Source of the DNA: Sugiyamaella lignohabitans
Taxonomy: Eukaryota > Ascomycota > Dipodascomycetes > Dipodascales > Trichomonascaceae
Direction of reading: 5' to 3'
Length of the DNA stretch: 64,000 nt
Assembly: GCF_001640025.1 (NCBI RefSeq)
Contig: NC_031672.1
Span: 4,712,001 to 4,776,000 of the forward strand
The notes under the pieces were generated by a model. It searched no databases, was not told the origin of the DNA, and saw nothing but the letters and a program-made list of their open reading frames with translations. Below are positions 9,732 through 21,208 of this stretch, in pieces. The first letter of the stretch is position 1. The number at the start of each line of letters is the position of its first letter. The translations under genes and the position numbers were made by a program.

Positions 9732-10041
9732 TTTCAGATCAGCGGTTAGAGAAGGGCCACCACAGCAAATTCAAAGAGAGGCTGGCGAAGAGGATCATGT
9801 AGAGCCAGAATCTTCAGATTTAGAGAATGAAAATAACCTTGATCTACTCGACTATGACGGAGTTGGCGGTGAGGAACCAGAACGGATTGAAGAGCCGGAA
9901 AATGTCGACATTTCCAATGCTCCTCTACGACTTCAAGATGCTAATGAAGACCAGAAACATGAGGCACTAATATTAGAAGTCCCCCCTATTCGAAGTCGAT
10001 TACGCCCCCGGCCAACGATCCGCACTAAATATACTAAGTAA
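9732..10041 (+). pseudogene. out-of-frame C-terminal tail of copy C
   Basis: Open in a frame shifted by one relative to the upstream frame, to a stop at 10041. It encodes an acidic stretch (EEPERIEEPENVD) and then VPPIRSRLRPRP, which matches MSSIVSRLRPRP in the tail of copy A, so this is former or programmed C-terminal coding sequence. I see no donor or CTAAC branch that would make it a spliced exon, so a recent frameshift or a sequencing error is the likeliest explanation. Confidence 0.6.
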
Positions 10042-10540
10042 AAAATAATTTTGACTATTTACACATTAAACCAGCATCCTGTCGGGCTACTTTCTCCTAT
10101 GCCGTGACCACGAGAATGTACAAACATAAAAGGTTCATTCCACTGTTCCGTCTGACGCTGCTGCGGGAATACAGTTGCCTTTTATAAAGCTAAAAAATAG
10201 GAAGTCCACCTCCTAGGGTATCAGGGTCAGTTATAATATTATGAACATAGGCATTTGGTTTTGACCATTGGAACTTCTCCGGTTGCTAATAACCTTTAAT
10301 TTCTTATGTTTGAGCACGAATTTCATCGGTCCCAATTTACAACTGATGACCGCTCTATATTGCTTGTTATAATAGCCATTACCGTTACAATAGAAATAAA
10401 CTCCATTTAATATATAGTCAATTTTATTAATCATTGAGATAATGCATGATGATATGTCGCTTATTTCTTGTGGAAGTGATTTTCCTATGCTCATGCATCG
10501 CTCGGAAAAACCCATTTAAAGTTCGGGCTGTGAAGGACCC
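10042..10540. other. intergenic region between convergent genes
   Basis: Lies between the tail of copy C and the 3' end of the LEC1-like gene. It marks the border between the accessory island and conserved chromosome. A 94-codon ATG frame on the minus strand (10231-10515) has no recognisable features and is not called as a gene. Confidence 0.4.
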
Positions 10541-13500
10541 TCATGTGCGCGGTCTAATATTGTCATCTCTCAAAACAAACACAAGTGCATCCTGAAACCG
10601 CCCTAACAATTTCGGCGTCTCAATCAGATCGGGTCGGACGGGCGGACCGTTTCCCCCGTTGTGTCCGTTAGTAGATCCGTCGTCGTCGTCGTCGCTTATG
10701 TCATTGGGGTCGTACTGAGCCAAATCGTCCTGTTCCGTTAGTATATGTTGATGCTAGATTGCTTCTGATATGCAGTCACAAGTTGTAGTCACTAAAAACA
10801 GTCCAGTTATCTGTAGACCACAAAAATATCACACTTACCTCTGCTAAACCAAACGCAGAACCGTCCATGAGACCACCACTGGGTAATGCAGCATCCCATA
10901 CAGTACTGGATTGACTGTCATTTGTAGCCTGTTGCTCAAGTTTAACACGACGATCTCGCCATTCACGACGTGCTCGGATCCAATCCTGTATAGCGTCCAT
11001 TTCAGCTGCTAGAGCATCCACCGATATCTCGCCTTCTTCAGCAGCCCTTTCTATTAAACCGACCAAATCAAGTGGCTGGATAGGACCGTTACGAAGGAAC
11101 TCGATAATATCGCTCATCCACAAAAGAATACCATCAAATAGTCCATTGTCGTTGATATATACTTCATTAATAAACCTGATAACCATATTCTGATGTCGCT
11201 TACACAAGTCGATGAATTGCTGAACTGTCTGATTCGGGTCAGCACTCAGCGCTTCGGCCTCGGCTTTATGCACCGTTCGAACGAGATCACTCATGAACTT
11301 TTCAAAATCGCCAACTGATTCATAAATTTTGGCTGACCGGAAAACTTGAATTAACGGGCCGTAGAATACAGTGATAAGCTCCTTAAGAAATTGTACTGTG
11401 ATACTATCTTCCCAGAACAACTGCATCATATCTTTGTCTCGCTTCCGAACAATGATTGAGTACAGCTCTTTAAGTTGTTCATACGAGTCAGCTTCCGACG
11501 AGTCGTCAAAGGGATTGCCCGTAGTTTCTTTTCCATCTCTTTGCTCCTTTCGTTTCAAAGTCCAATCTTTATACCAGCCTTCCACAGTCTGGAGCTGGTC
11601 ATGCGGTAGTGGCGAGCCAAATGAATCTCCACTGACCCTGTATATTTGCATAATCAAATCAGTGCCTGTCTCCTGACTCAGTTTTTGAACATAGTTGTGA
11701 ACCTCGGGTTCAGCATCTACGTATTCTTCAAATACATCACACAACTCTGGATACGCCATTTTAGACCGAATCTCGTTGGCCAATTTATCTTGGGCTTTCA
11801 TGTCATCCGCTAGTACGACAAGCATTAGATTCTGCATCAGAGACCGTTTTCCAAATGGTTGAGCCAAAAATAGATCGGTAAGACCCTTCATGACTGCTAC
11901 CGGGTTGGATACACGTAAAATGCCTTTTAAAACCGAATAAGGCATCAGACTGTGTAGTCGTCGGACTTGGGAAAAAAACTCAGGTGAACTGTCCTGTGCT
12001 ACAAAAATATGGTACAAAGTGGCAGCCAGCTCAATAACGACCCATTCTATAAACTTTTGAAACTTGGGTGACATGTCTTCAACACGCCGATACATCTTTA
12101 ACTCCCTGAATATATTTGCGAGCCCGTCTTTTTTGATTAGTTCCTGTTTGAACTCAGTAATATAACCTTCCAGCATCTTGGCTCGTTCTTTGGCGACTTC
12201 CAGAAATCGCAACTGTTCTTCCACACGGATGGCATCCATCTGTTTACGGATCTCGATATCTGCCTTTTCAGCAGCCGTCAAGTCTCTAATACGGTCTTTG
12301 AAAAGAAACTCTAAAAATGCAGCACTTTTGGTGACTTTAGGTATTTCCACAAGCTTATGAAGGTATGCTCGTAAGACAATCCGCTGTTTCTCGCGAGGAA
12401 CTTCGCTCGGTGATTGCGAAGGGGCCAGTTTGGCGCGCGCCAGCAGCGTGGACAGTGGTGTCTTGATTTTCTTTTTCTTGGCCGAATTCACATTCGATGA
12501 GGAAGAGTTAGCCGACGATACAGATTCAGTCTCGAAAAAATCGTCGTCGTCTTCGTCCAGATCCAGATCATCATCATCGCCAAGACCAACTCCTTTATTG
12601 CTTCCAGTGGCCTTTGATATACTGCCATTCGAATCGAGATTCCCACCCCCTCCATATAAACTAGATACCCTATTCTTTGCAGGCAATTGAGGAACCTCTC
12701 TGCCAGGGAACTCTTTGTGTAGTTTCCTATCGAGCTCTTTAAATTCTGAATAGCTTCGAGCTACATGAACGGGAGGTGCACCCTCCATATTTGCCTGAAT
12801 GATATACTGATAAGAGGTATCAGAAAAGAATCCTTTACGAGTAGTGACTTTGCGTACACCCTCGATATTTATGCGATAGCCATTAATAAATTTATCAACT
12901 TTAGCAGCCTTTTCAGCGACTTCTGCTCCGTCGACTTCTTGAATGCCTCGTTGAGAAATAGTCTGCACTTTGACGTCGTGCTCCTCACGGCGAGTAGTAT
13001 GAACCCCTGAAACCGTATACAATTGAATGAGTTTGGTAATTTTGACACCCATACGTTTTCGTTTCGTGGCCTCTTCACGGTCAGCAGTCGAAGAAATGTC
13101 TTTTTCTGCAAAACTCTCAATAAACGGTTGAACCTTTTTCTGCCAGAACTCCACGTCGTCAGCAGTACCCAGAAATGGGAATGTCTTAATGCGATGGGCC
13201 AAAAAGTGGCGAAATATTGGAAACCTCTCTTCGGGAGTCAAATGGTCATCTTCAACAGTAGCATCTAAACTAAGTCTTCCCATGCTAGATCTTGGTCGCT
13301 TGGCTGATGATTTGGACGACGACCTTCGCCTCCTACCGGCTGTCGCATGCTTCTGGTGATTGGGGTCGTTATGCTGTAAGAATGGTGGACCTAACTGGCC
13401 AATATTTTTGAAATCATTAAGCTTGGCAACCTCATGATCAATCTGGAGTCTTATAAGTTCTCGCTTTAAATAATGTTCATGGACAATTGAAAAGACCGAG

Positions 13501-13556
13501 TCATCGGCATCAGCGGCCAGATTGGAGATGTCGGCATCCTCTGGTGGCGACGGCAT
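10541..13556 (-). CDS. LEC1: PX-domain lipid-binding protein, Lec1/YPR097W family
   Basis: Two exons: 13556-10839 (906 codons) and 10729-10541 (63 codons with stop), giving 968 residues. The intron (10730-10838) has donor GTAAGT, branch TACTAAC (10737-10743, complement) and ends GGAACAG; both exons are phase 0. The last exon encodes a run of aspartates and a C-terminus ending RDDNIRPRT. Seen: an N-terminal conserved block (LKRELIRLQIDHEVAKLNDF), a PX-like domain around residues 240-415 interrupted by a Gly/Ser and acidic insertion, then a long helical region. This is the architecture of fungal PX-associated (DUF3818) proteins such as yeast YPR097W/Lec1, reported to bind lipids and affect ergosterol distribution. 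Start chosen at MPSPPEDAD, the first ATG. Confidence 0.82.
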
Positions 13557-13818
13557 GATCTCACACTCGAACCCGTCAAAAACCTTTCAGCCAAAGAACT
13601 CCTATACACGTAAGTTGCGGTAACAACAAAAGAAACCACAAATCCCAATTTTGGACGATGCTCAAAAACCGTTGTAGACGTCACAACAAAACCGCAGATT
13701 AAGTTCAGCACATCTGGCTCATGTGGAGATCACACGCGGCTTGCCAATTAAAGTTGCAGCTCACCTGCACGTCTTCAACTCAGGGGGATCGTGTCAAATC
13801 TGGCGCTTGGGTGCTGGA

Positions 13819-13881
13819 CCTGCCTCCGGCGGCTGGGGCTCCGCCCCAGACCCCGTGGCTCCTCTCGCTGCGCTCGAGTCG
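13819..13881 (+). repeat. double-hairpin GC repeat, copy 1 (left arm of inverted pair)
   Basis: Contains hairpin 1, CTGGGGCTCCGCCCCAG (7-bp stem, 3-nt loop), then ACCCCGTGG, then a CTCTCGCTGCGCTCGAG arm. Nearly identical in reverse complement to 14160-14221. Confidence 0.85.
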
Positions 13882-14159
13882 GTTGCGTGGGGAACCGTGG
13901 TTGTTATCTGGCTCCCTAATTATATATATTTTTCAAGAGCAAATGGGCTTATTTTTCACGAGAATTCACTCTTTTGGGTGCCTGGGTTACAGAGTTTATT
14001 TCAGAAATCAAGAAATTCGATGAGGATGAAAAACAGAAGTTCGGTATAAATAAGTTCTCACAGCATGCTATAAATAAATATTTTTTGGAAATTCACTCAA
14101 TTGAAGAAATTCATAGCTGCCAGATCCGCCAGAGAGAAGTCCAGCGAACGCCAGACGCC

Positions 14160-14221
14160 CGACTCGAGCGCAGCGAGAGGAGCACGGGGTCTGGGGCGGA
14201 GCCCCAGCCGCCGGAGGCAGG
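14160..14221 (-). repeat. double-hairpin GC repeat, copy 2 (right arm of inverted pair)
   Basis: Reverse complement of copy 1 with a single missing base in the GAGC(C)ACGG part. It ends 15 bp before the TPT1 stop codon on the other strand, so it lies in the TPT1 3' untranslated region. Confidence 0.85.
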
Positions 14222-14236
14222 CCATGACTACAAAAC

Positions 14237-15034
14237 TCAGACGCCCTCGACCTTTAGAAATACTGATGGCGGGATAATACCCTGTTTGTTGCCTGGGGAC
14301 AGAATGACGCCGTTCTCAGAGAGGAAGAAGGGGATGCCAAGGTCCAGTGCCGCTTGACAGTTGATAAATATGAGAACTTTGGCATTGTTACGCACACCGC
14401 TGACCACATGGTCGTCTCCTGGACGGCCTGAGGCCATGTGGATATGGTTTCGCTTCATTCTCGAAATGCCGGTTTCCTTGATTTGCTGCCATGCAGCGAT
14501 GCTGGTTCCGTGGAGAACAATTTCCGGGAAATCTTCCGGTTTTAGAAGTGGTTTCAGACCTGGATCTTCTACGCTTTTGAGAGAATGACCTTGGTTGGCC
14601 TTGATCTGCCAGTGACTTGGGTCATTTGGATCTGGCGATTCGATGGTTTCAATTGGGGCTAGAGTGAACCTCTTCTTGGCATTGCTGTCTACTACTCTCT
14701 TGATATCTTCAAAAGTGTATGGTTTGAACTTCGAGTGGGCTAGAAGTTCTGAAACTGAAGCAAAACCCTGACTTGCTAGTGTTATACCTTGCTTCTCTGC
14801 TCCATGTCGAAGAGTTTGTGACAGTCCTTTGGACAGCTTCACGTCTGGAGAATCATCAGGACGCTTCTTTTTTGTTTTGGCGACAGTGGTGGTGACAACT
14901 TCAGTCGAAGAAGTTGTTATTGAAGCCAATGAAACGGCGGGTGTAGTCTCTGGCTCTGGCATGGGTCGAGCAAGTAATGTATGAAAGAAAGAAAGTTGCT
15001 CTCCACTTTTCCAACTTTGTTGACGGAAGTTCAT
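14237..15034 (-). CDS. TPT1: tRNA 2'-phosphotransferase
   Basis: A 265-residue Tpt1/KptA protein. In yeast this NAD+-dependent enzyme removes the 2'-phosphate left at the splice junction by tRNA ligase, the last step of tRNA splicing. Visible family blocks: LSKGLSQTLRHGAEKQG near the start of the domain, LLAHSKFKPYTFEDIKRVV, KKRFTL, EIVLHGTSIAAWQQI, GISRMKRNHIHMA and the C-terminal FFLSENGVILSPG. The domain fills residues ~60-265. The first 50 residues are variable; a second ATG (MPEPETT, residue 24) is an alternative start. It is divergent from a small unrecognised gene at 15222. Confidence 0.9.
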   Translation of the reverse strand: MNFRQQSWKSGEQLSFFHTLLARPMPEPETTPAVSLASITTSSTEVVTTTVAKTKKKRPDDSPDVKLSKGLSQTLRHGAEKQGITLASQGFASVSELLAHSKFKPYTFEDIKRVVDSNAKKRFTLAPIETIESPDPNDPSHWQIKANQGHSLKSVEDPGLKPLLKPEDFPEIVLHGTSIAAWQQIKETGISRMKRNHIHMASGRPGDDHVVSGVRNNAKVLIFINCQAALDLGIPFFLSENGVILSPGNKQGIIPPSVFLKVEGV

Positions 15035-16766
15035 GATGTTAAAGCCGTGTTACAGTTGCATTATCTTATCGGTGTGCATATTTGCGGCGATCAGCGCGGT
15101 CCGAAATGTCAAATAATATTCATTGCTAGGTAAATTATGTGACGTTCCAACTGGTTATAAATCGAAAATATATTTTGTTAATAAGATTATCTGAGCAACA
15201 TTCGTTTTGATAGTGTATGAGATGCCGCGGCGAAGAGATAGTTCGTCTTCAATTGCCATGAATCAAATAGCAAGTAGAGATCGGCCAGCTAATAGGCTAT
15301 TTATGTTGGTGATATACTAGTACTAACTTTCAACAAGGTTCCAAGATATGCTGCTCTGGATGACAGGAAAGCGGGTCCACTTACTCGGAGAGTCAATCCT
15401 GTGTGTTTTGATGAAATATTGTTAAATGACTCGGACTCTATTAAAAAACAAGACGGTGTCGACTCGAATGCCACATGTTCCAAAATAGTCAAAGAAATGT
15501 CGTTCTATTGCGGTAAACTCCTCCGTCTGGTCTTGAGAACAGTCCGTTTAACTAGTTATAGTGCAGTCGTACACTTTCGAAGTGCTCTTCAAGCAGGTAT
15601 CGATGGGTTTTCTTCGTCAGATGTTTCAAACACACCTGATTCTAAACACACGGGATCAACTTATGTTAAAGAGTTCCATAGATCTGATGAAGAACACCAT
15701 GTGATTTAAGTGCCCCCCAGGAACAGTGATTCTGACCCGCCTATAATGTGTATATCTCTTAAAAGTACCATACTTTCCATGCTCATGTTGGAAACTCATA
15801 TTAGAGTAATATACCAGTTTAGATATTGAAGAGATCAAAATAACACCAAAAAAGACCATACCTCTGTCGATTCGACTGGATATTCTAAATAGTCTACAGT
15901 AGATAGTCTGATTGTGAGGTTTCTTAAATAATCGAGCTCTTCTAATCAATGGATGTTGTTCTAGAACAATCACTGACTCTGAATATTATTTTTTACTTGC
16001 GTATAGTTCATGCAAAACATATCAGTTTCCTTAATCCTGGATCATTGGTGAGAATTAGAGATTGTTCCATAGAGTCGTACTCTTATTTGGCTATCTGTGC
16101 TCACAGTCCGACGATATTTGATAATTGGAGCAGTTGACTCCCCAGTCACTTTTATCACACTGAACTTTTCATGTTGGAAGACAAATGTCTTGTCATATCA
16201 TTTGAAGGACTATTTTAAGTCAGATCAATCTATTCGATCATTCATTGACTAAGACTCGAAAACTTTTAAACGATAACGACAGATCTCATCCTTATCAGAA
16301 TGATTCCAAGCTCTATCATACACCCTAACCCGTATCTATATAATGCAATTTAGTTATCTGCTGACTCGAGGCTGCAAAATTACCCTGCCTAAAAGGTCCC
16401 AACGACGCGAGCCCCACTGCAGCAGATATTCATCTTTGTGATATGGAAATGAACGAAACCTTGCAACACGAGAATCTACAGGGTCTTGCTTGGACTTGAA
16501 ATTTTCGCTAGGAACATCGAAATTCCCAATTCAACGCGTACTCGAAGTAACGATTTGCTGAAACATAATTTTGCAGCATAAACTTTGAAGATTCAAGCTA
16601 AGAACAAGGGTGGCTCGTGCTGGTAATTTTTTGATTAAGCAAAAAAAAGTGGCACCGACAGTGAAAAAGTCCATCTCGATACGTAAATTGAAACCACAGT
16701 AACAAAAGAAATACGCGATTGACGTTAACCTGCACATTCGAGTAGCATTACCAACAATAACAAACC
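15035..16766. other. gene-poor region with one possible small gene
   Basis: Spans the gap between TPT1 and STH1. The left end is the short divergent promoter of TPT1 and the possible gene at 15222-15709. From about 15710 to 16766 I see only short frames and AT-rich sequence; the last few hundred bases are the STH1 promoter and leader. No tRNA-like B box was found. Confidence 0.4.
15222..15709 (+). CDS. possible small two-exon gene, unrecognised
   Basis: An ATG at 15222 opens a coding-like frame (MPRRRDSSSSIAMNQIAS...) that stops at 15318. A second coding-like frame runs to a stop at 15709 (ALDDRKAGPLTRRVNPVCFDE...). Between them lies TACTAACTTTCAACAAG, a canonical branch point and acceptor for this genome. 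Two splices keep the frame: GTGATA at 15309 to AAG at 15337 (29-nt intron, 152 residues), or GTTGGT at 15305 to CCAAG at 15345 (41-nt intron, 148 residues). Neither donor is canonical. The middle has a basic, hydrophobic segment (SFYCGKLLRLVLRTVRLTSY). I do not recognise the family. Confidence 0.4.
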
Positions 16767-19700
16767 ATGGCCGTCGCGACTGGCACGCCTTCAACGGTAA
16801 CTCCTGTCGTAGTGCCTAGTCCTACACCTAATACTGGAAGTATTCCAGTTCCTATAAATAAGGAACAGGTCAGGCTGCTACTTCTGGTAAGTTTTTTTTG
16901 GGTTTATAGTTCATAGTTCATGTTGCTGATTGATTGTGATATACAAGCAACAGGAAGAGAGAATACTAAAAAAGCAAACAAACTGTTGGAGAAACTAACT
17001 TGTAAAATAGAGATGGAATGCCTTGAAGAGAAAGGGAGCACGCGAGGACTCTAACCCTGAATTAGCAGAGATCACTCGTGTTCTCAAAGATATTTCAAAT
17101 GCTCAGAAGCTATATAAAGTTCGAGAAGACAAGATTCAGAGCTTACGAAAAGATTCTCGGATCGAGGAACTCAAACCTTCAACTTCGACTTCAACTGGTG
17201 ATGTTACTGGTGACAACGCGAGTCAATCATCTAACAAATTAGATGTTCTTCGTGCTCAGATCAAAGCGTTCCAGATTTTATCCCGTAACTTGGACGTGCC
17301 AGCTGCATTGCAAAGTGTCTTGGTAAACTCGGTGACTGATGACTTGAATGATAGAGTACAACAACAAGTCAAGGAAGAAGAAGAGCAACAAAAGGCAGAG
17401 AAACAAGAACAAGATCCTCGTTCGTCTCATTCTAGATTCCAAAAGTCATATGATCGATTATTTAAACAGTATGAAAAACGACTTCGTTCTGTGGGCGGCA
17501 AGGCAGAAGTGGTTATTCGTAACCGACTTTCATGTCGAGTAGCCGAACTCGAGCATTTACCAGGTAACTTAGGTACTATCGACACCAAATCTATTGACTA
17601 CACACCAGACGATGAGATTAGTGCTAGCGAAGACATACTCAAACTCAAAGCGGTTATCGAACTCAAGGGTTTACGGCTATTGACCAAACAAAAGAGTCTG
17701 CGTCAGCATATAGTGTATAGTATTGGTGCCAAAACAGATCCACTAGCGGAGAGTATGATGAGTAGGTCTCTTAATAGACGAATCAAGGTGCATACTGCTC
17801 AGGAGATGAGACTCACAGAACAGCTGGAATTACAACAGAGAATGGAACGGGAGCGTAAACAACGAGAAACACAACTGTTATATGTTTCTGGTGTATGTAG
17901 CCATTCCAATGAGGTGGCTAACTCACAGCAACAACGACAATTCCGCAACTTTACTCTGTCTAAATCGATAAGTCAAATGCATAGTCTGATTGAGAGAGAG
18001 GAATCCAAGAGATCAGAAAGAACTGCGAAACAACGTTTGCAAGCACTTAGATCCAATGATGAAGATGCATATCTTAAATTGCTGGATCAGACCAAGGACA
18101 CTCGTATTACGCATTTGTTGAAGCAGACCAATTCGTTCTTAGACTCATTAGCACAAGCTGTTAAAGTTCAGCAACAGCAGGCTGGCGTGCCAATGGCATC
18201 TCAAGCAGATGATGACTCTGAAGGGAATGATAAAATCGACTATTACGAGGTTGCTCATCGTATCAAGGAGCAAGTTTCCAAGCAGCCAAGTATTTTGGTT
18301 GGTGGTACGCTGAAAGAGTATCAGATCAAGGGCTTACAATGGATGGTTTCTCTTTATAACAACAACTTGAATGGTATCTTAGCCGATGAAATGGGTCTTG
18401 GTAAGACTATCCAATCTATCTCACTGATTACGTACTTGATTGAAGTCAAGAAACAGCCTGGTCCGTATCTCGTTATTGTGCCTCTTTCAACCTTGACCAA
18501 CTGGACCTTGGAGTTTGAGAAGTGGGCTCCTGCTGTTAAAAAGGTAGTGTACAAGGGACCACCCAATGCTAGGAAGGCCCAGCAAGGAATTATTAGAATG
18601 GGTGATTTCCAGGTCTTGTTGACGACATATGAGTACATTATTAAGGACCGTCCAATTCTTTCGAAGATCAAGTGGACCCATATGATTATCGATGAAGGTC
18701 ATCGTATGAAAAACACCAACTCTAAGCTTAGTTCAACTCTTACCCAGTACTACAGTTCTAGACACCGTCTTATTCTTACCGGTACACCTCTTCAGAACAA
18801 TCTTCCTGAGTTGTGGGCTCTGTTGAACTTTGTCTTGCCAAAGATTTTCAACTCTGTGAAAACATTCGACGAATGGTTCAATACACCATTTGCTAATACC
18901 GGTGGTCAAGATAAGATGGAGCTGACTGAAGAAGAGACTCTACTTATTATCAGACGTTTGCACAAGGTGTTAAGACCGTTCTTACTGAGAAGATTAAAGA
19001 AAGATGTCGAAAAGGATCTACCAGACAAGGTTGAAAAGGTCATCAAATGTAAAATGTCAGCTATCCAAGCCAAACTGTATGAACAAATGCTCAAGCACAA
19101 CATTTTGTTCATCGGTGACGGTGGCAAGTCAAAGATGTCAGTCAAGGGTCTTAATAACAGAGTCATGCAGCTTCGTAAGATTTGTAACCATCCTTATGTG
19201 TTCGAAGAAGTTGAGAATATCATTAATCCTACTCGTGGCAACAATGATAACTTGTGGAGAGTAGCAGGTAAATTTGAACTGTTGGACAGAATTTTCCCGA
19301 AATTTGTTAAGACCGATCACAGAGTATTGATGTTCTTTCAAATGACGCAGATTATGGATATCATGGAAGATTACTTGAGACTTCGAGGCATTCAATATCT
19401 TCGTTTGGATGGTAGTACCAAGGCAGATGAGCGTTCCGAACTGCTCAAGTTGTTTAATGCACCCGATTCCCCATACTTTTGTTTCTTGTTGAGTACCAGA
19501 GCAGGTGGTCTGGGTCTTAATTTGCAGACTGCTGATACGGTTATCATCTATGATACAGATTGGAATCCTCACCAGGATTTACAAGCTCAGGATCGTGCAC
19601 ACCGTATTGGACAGACCAAGGAAGTGCGTATTTTACGATTGATCACCGAAGACTCTGTTGAAGAAGCGATTCTTGGAAGAGCACATTCGAAGCTTGAAAT

Positions 19701-20964
19701 TGACGGAAAGGTCATTCAGGCTGGTAAATTCGATAACAAGTCGACATCAGAAGAGCAAGAGGCGTTCTTACGATCATTGCTAGAAGCAGAAGAACAGCGT
19801 CGTGAGCAGAAAGATGAAGACGACGAAATGGATGATGACGAGCTTAACGAGATCTTGGCTCGAAGTGAGGAAGAACGTGAGTTGTTCAACAAAATGGATG
19901 CCGAACGAAATGCTACTAGCGAGTATGGCAAGGACAAAGAGCGTGATCGATTGTATGGATATGATGAACTTCCCGAGGAGTATCAACAAGATGTCACTCA
20001 ATATTTGGAACCTGCAAAGGAGAAGAATTTGGGCAGAGGAGCTCGTGAAAGAAAGACTGTTTACTATGACGACGGTCTTACCGAGGAGCAATGGCTTGAT
20101 GCTGTTGATACCGATGCTGCTGCTCTTGAAGAGGCTATTGCCAAGAAAAGAGCTCGTATGGAGCGTAGGCAAGAACGCAAGAGTAGATTGGCAGCTGGAC
20201 TTCCTCTTGAGGATGAGACTTCAGCTGCTGATGACGACGATGACGACAAGGTGAAATCTAATGGAGCCAGTCGTAAAAGAAAGCGTAGTCGTAGTGTTAA
20301 GGATAATTCTAGCGAGCCTGAAGACGCCGATGAGGAGCAGGTAAACAATGATTTTGATAATGATGACGATGATGAAGCTGAACAAAGTCGACAGACTAAG
20401 AAGTCCAATACTCGTAACGGCGATAGTCGAAGAGTATCAACAAAACTCAATGGAGCAGGTGCTGACCCACTAGCACCTAAACAACGAGCTGCACTTACCA
20501 AAGCCAGTTTAGAGCTTGTTGAAGTTATCACGTCATCAGTCGAAGACGAATCAGGACGAGACAGGTCGGCCATTTTTGCAGAATTACCACCTAAGTCCAT
20601 TTATCCTGACTACTATGTCCTTATCCAAGAGCCCATTGCATTGAACATCATCCGCAAGAACATTCGGAACAAAGTGTATAAAACACTTGAAGAGGTCAAA
20701 TCCAGTTTCGATCTCATGTTTGCAAACGCTCGTACTTACAACGAACCAGGATCGTTCGTGTATGAAGATGCCGATGTCCTGGATAATCTTATTTCAGAAA
20801 AGTACGCCGAACTCAAGCCGAGTCTCGACAAAGTGCTTGACAGCGACAGCTCTAGTTCAGCCGTTAATGGTGGTGTCAAAGAAGAAGAGCATGAAAACGG
20901 CTCGGTCAAAACATCCATGCCTACCCTGAAAATCAAACTTTCAAAAGGTCGTGAAGACGAGTAG
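16767..20964 (+). CDS. STH1: SNF2-family chromatin-remodelling ATPase, Sth1-like
   Basis: Two exons, 16767-16886 (40 codons) and 17011-20964, giving 1357 residues, close to yeast Sth1 (about 1360). The intron has donor GTAAGT and ends ACTAACTTGTAAAATAG; both exons are phase 0. Exon 1 supplies a proline/threonine-rich start and a QLQ-like KEQVRLLLL. Domains in order: HSA around 313-385, post-HSA to about 430, SNF2 ATPase with DEMGLGKTIQ near 497 and IDEGHRMKN near 600, helicase C with STRAGGLGLNLQTAD and QAQDRAHRIGQ near 896, an acidic/basic linker, and a C-terminal bromodomain near 1203-1310 (YYVLIQEPIALNIIRKNI). The size and lack of a long Q-rich N-terminus favour Sth1, the RSC catalytic subunit, over Snf2. 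Sth1/RSC slides and ejects nucleosomes at promoters. Confidence 0.88.
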
Positions 20965-21155
20965 TAACTTTCAGTACCTTAATTATTAATTAATCTAATA
21001 TTTATATTATTTCATAGTTTTAGCAGGTCGGACACTGAATTTCTTCTGCCAGGTGGACACCAACTCTTACCCAGGGACAGTCAAACAGAGGTTACAATTT
21101 GTAAATACTCAGGCCGGGTGAGTTCCTTTACCAGATCAAGTGTCGAGAGGAGTTG

Positions 21156-21208
21156 CCTCCGGCAGCTGGGGCTTTGTCCGAAACCCCGTAGCCCCTGCTT
21201 CTCAGGAG
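21156..21208 (+). repeat. double-hairpin GC repeat, degenerate copy 3
   Basis: GCCTCCGGCAGCTGGGGC opens the copy; the first stem is damaged (GCTTTGTCCGAA) while the second retains CCTGCTTCTCAGGAG. It lies about 190 bp past the STH1 stop. Confidence 0.65.

Larger units (their letters stand above)
13557..14236. other. intergenic region with a terminal-inverted-repeat segment
   Basis: Lies between the LEC1-like start and the TPT1 stop. Apart from the LEC1 promoter portion it is dominated by two inverted copies of the double-hairpin repeat (13819-13881 and 14160-14221). The AT-rich 278 bp between them shows no convincing gene. Confidence 0.6.

Noticed and set aside
9700..9760. Intron to explain the frame change in copy C
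   Set aside because: No GTAAGT/GTATGT-type donor and no CTAAC branch within reach, unlike all other introns here.
10231..10515. 94-codon ATG frame on the minus strand
   Set aside because: No family resemblance and no supporting context; kept only as a note in the intergenic entry.
14361..14588. 75-codon plus frame opposite TPT1
   Set aside because: Shadow of the TPT1 reading frame.
20064..20600. 178-codon minus frame opposite STH1
   Set aside because: Ser/Leu-rich antisense of an acidic/basic linker inside a clear gene.
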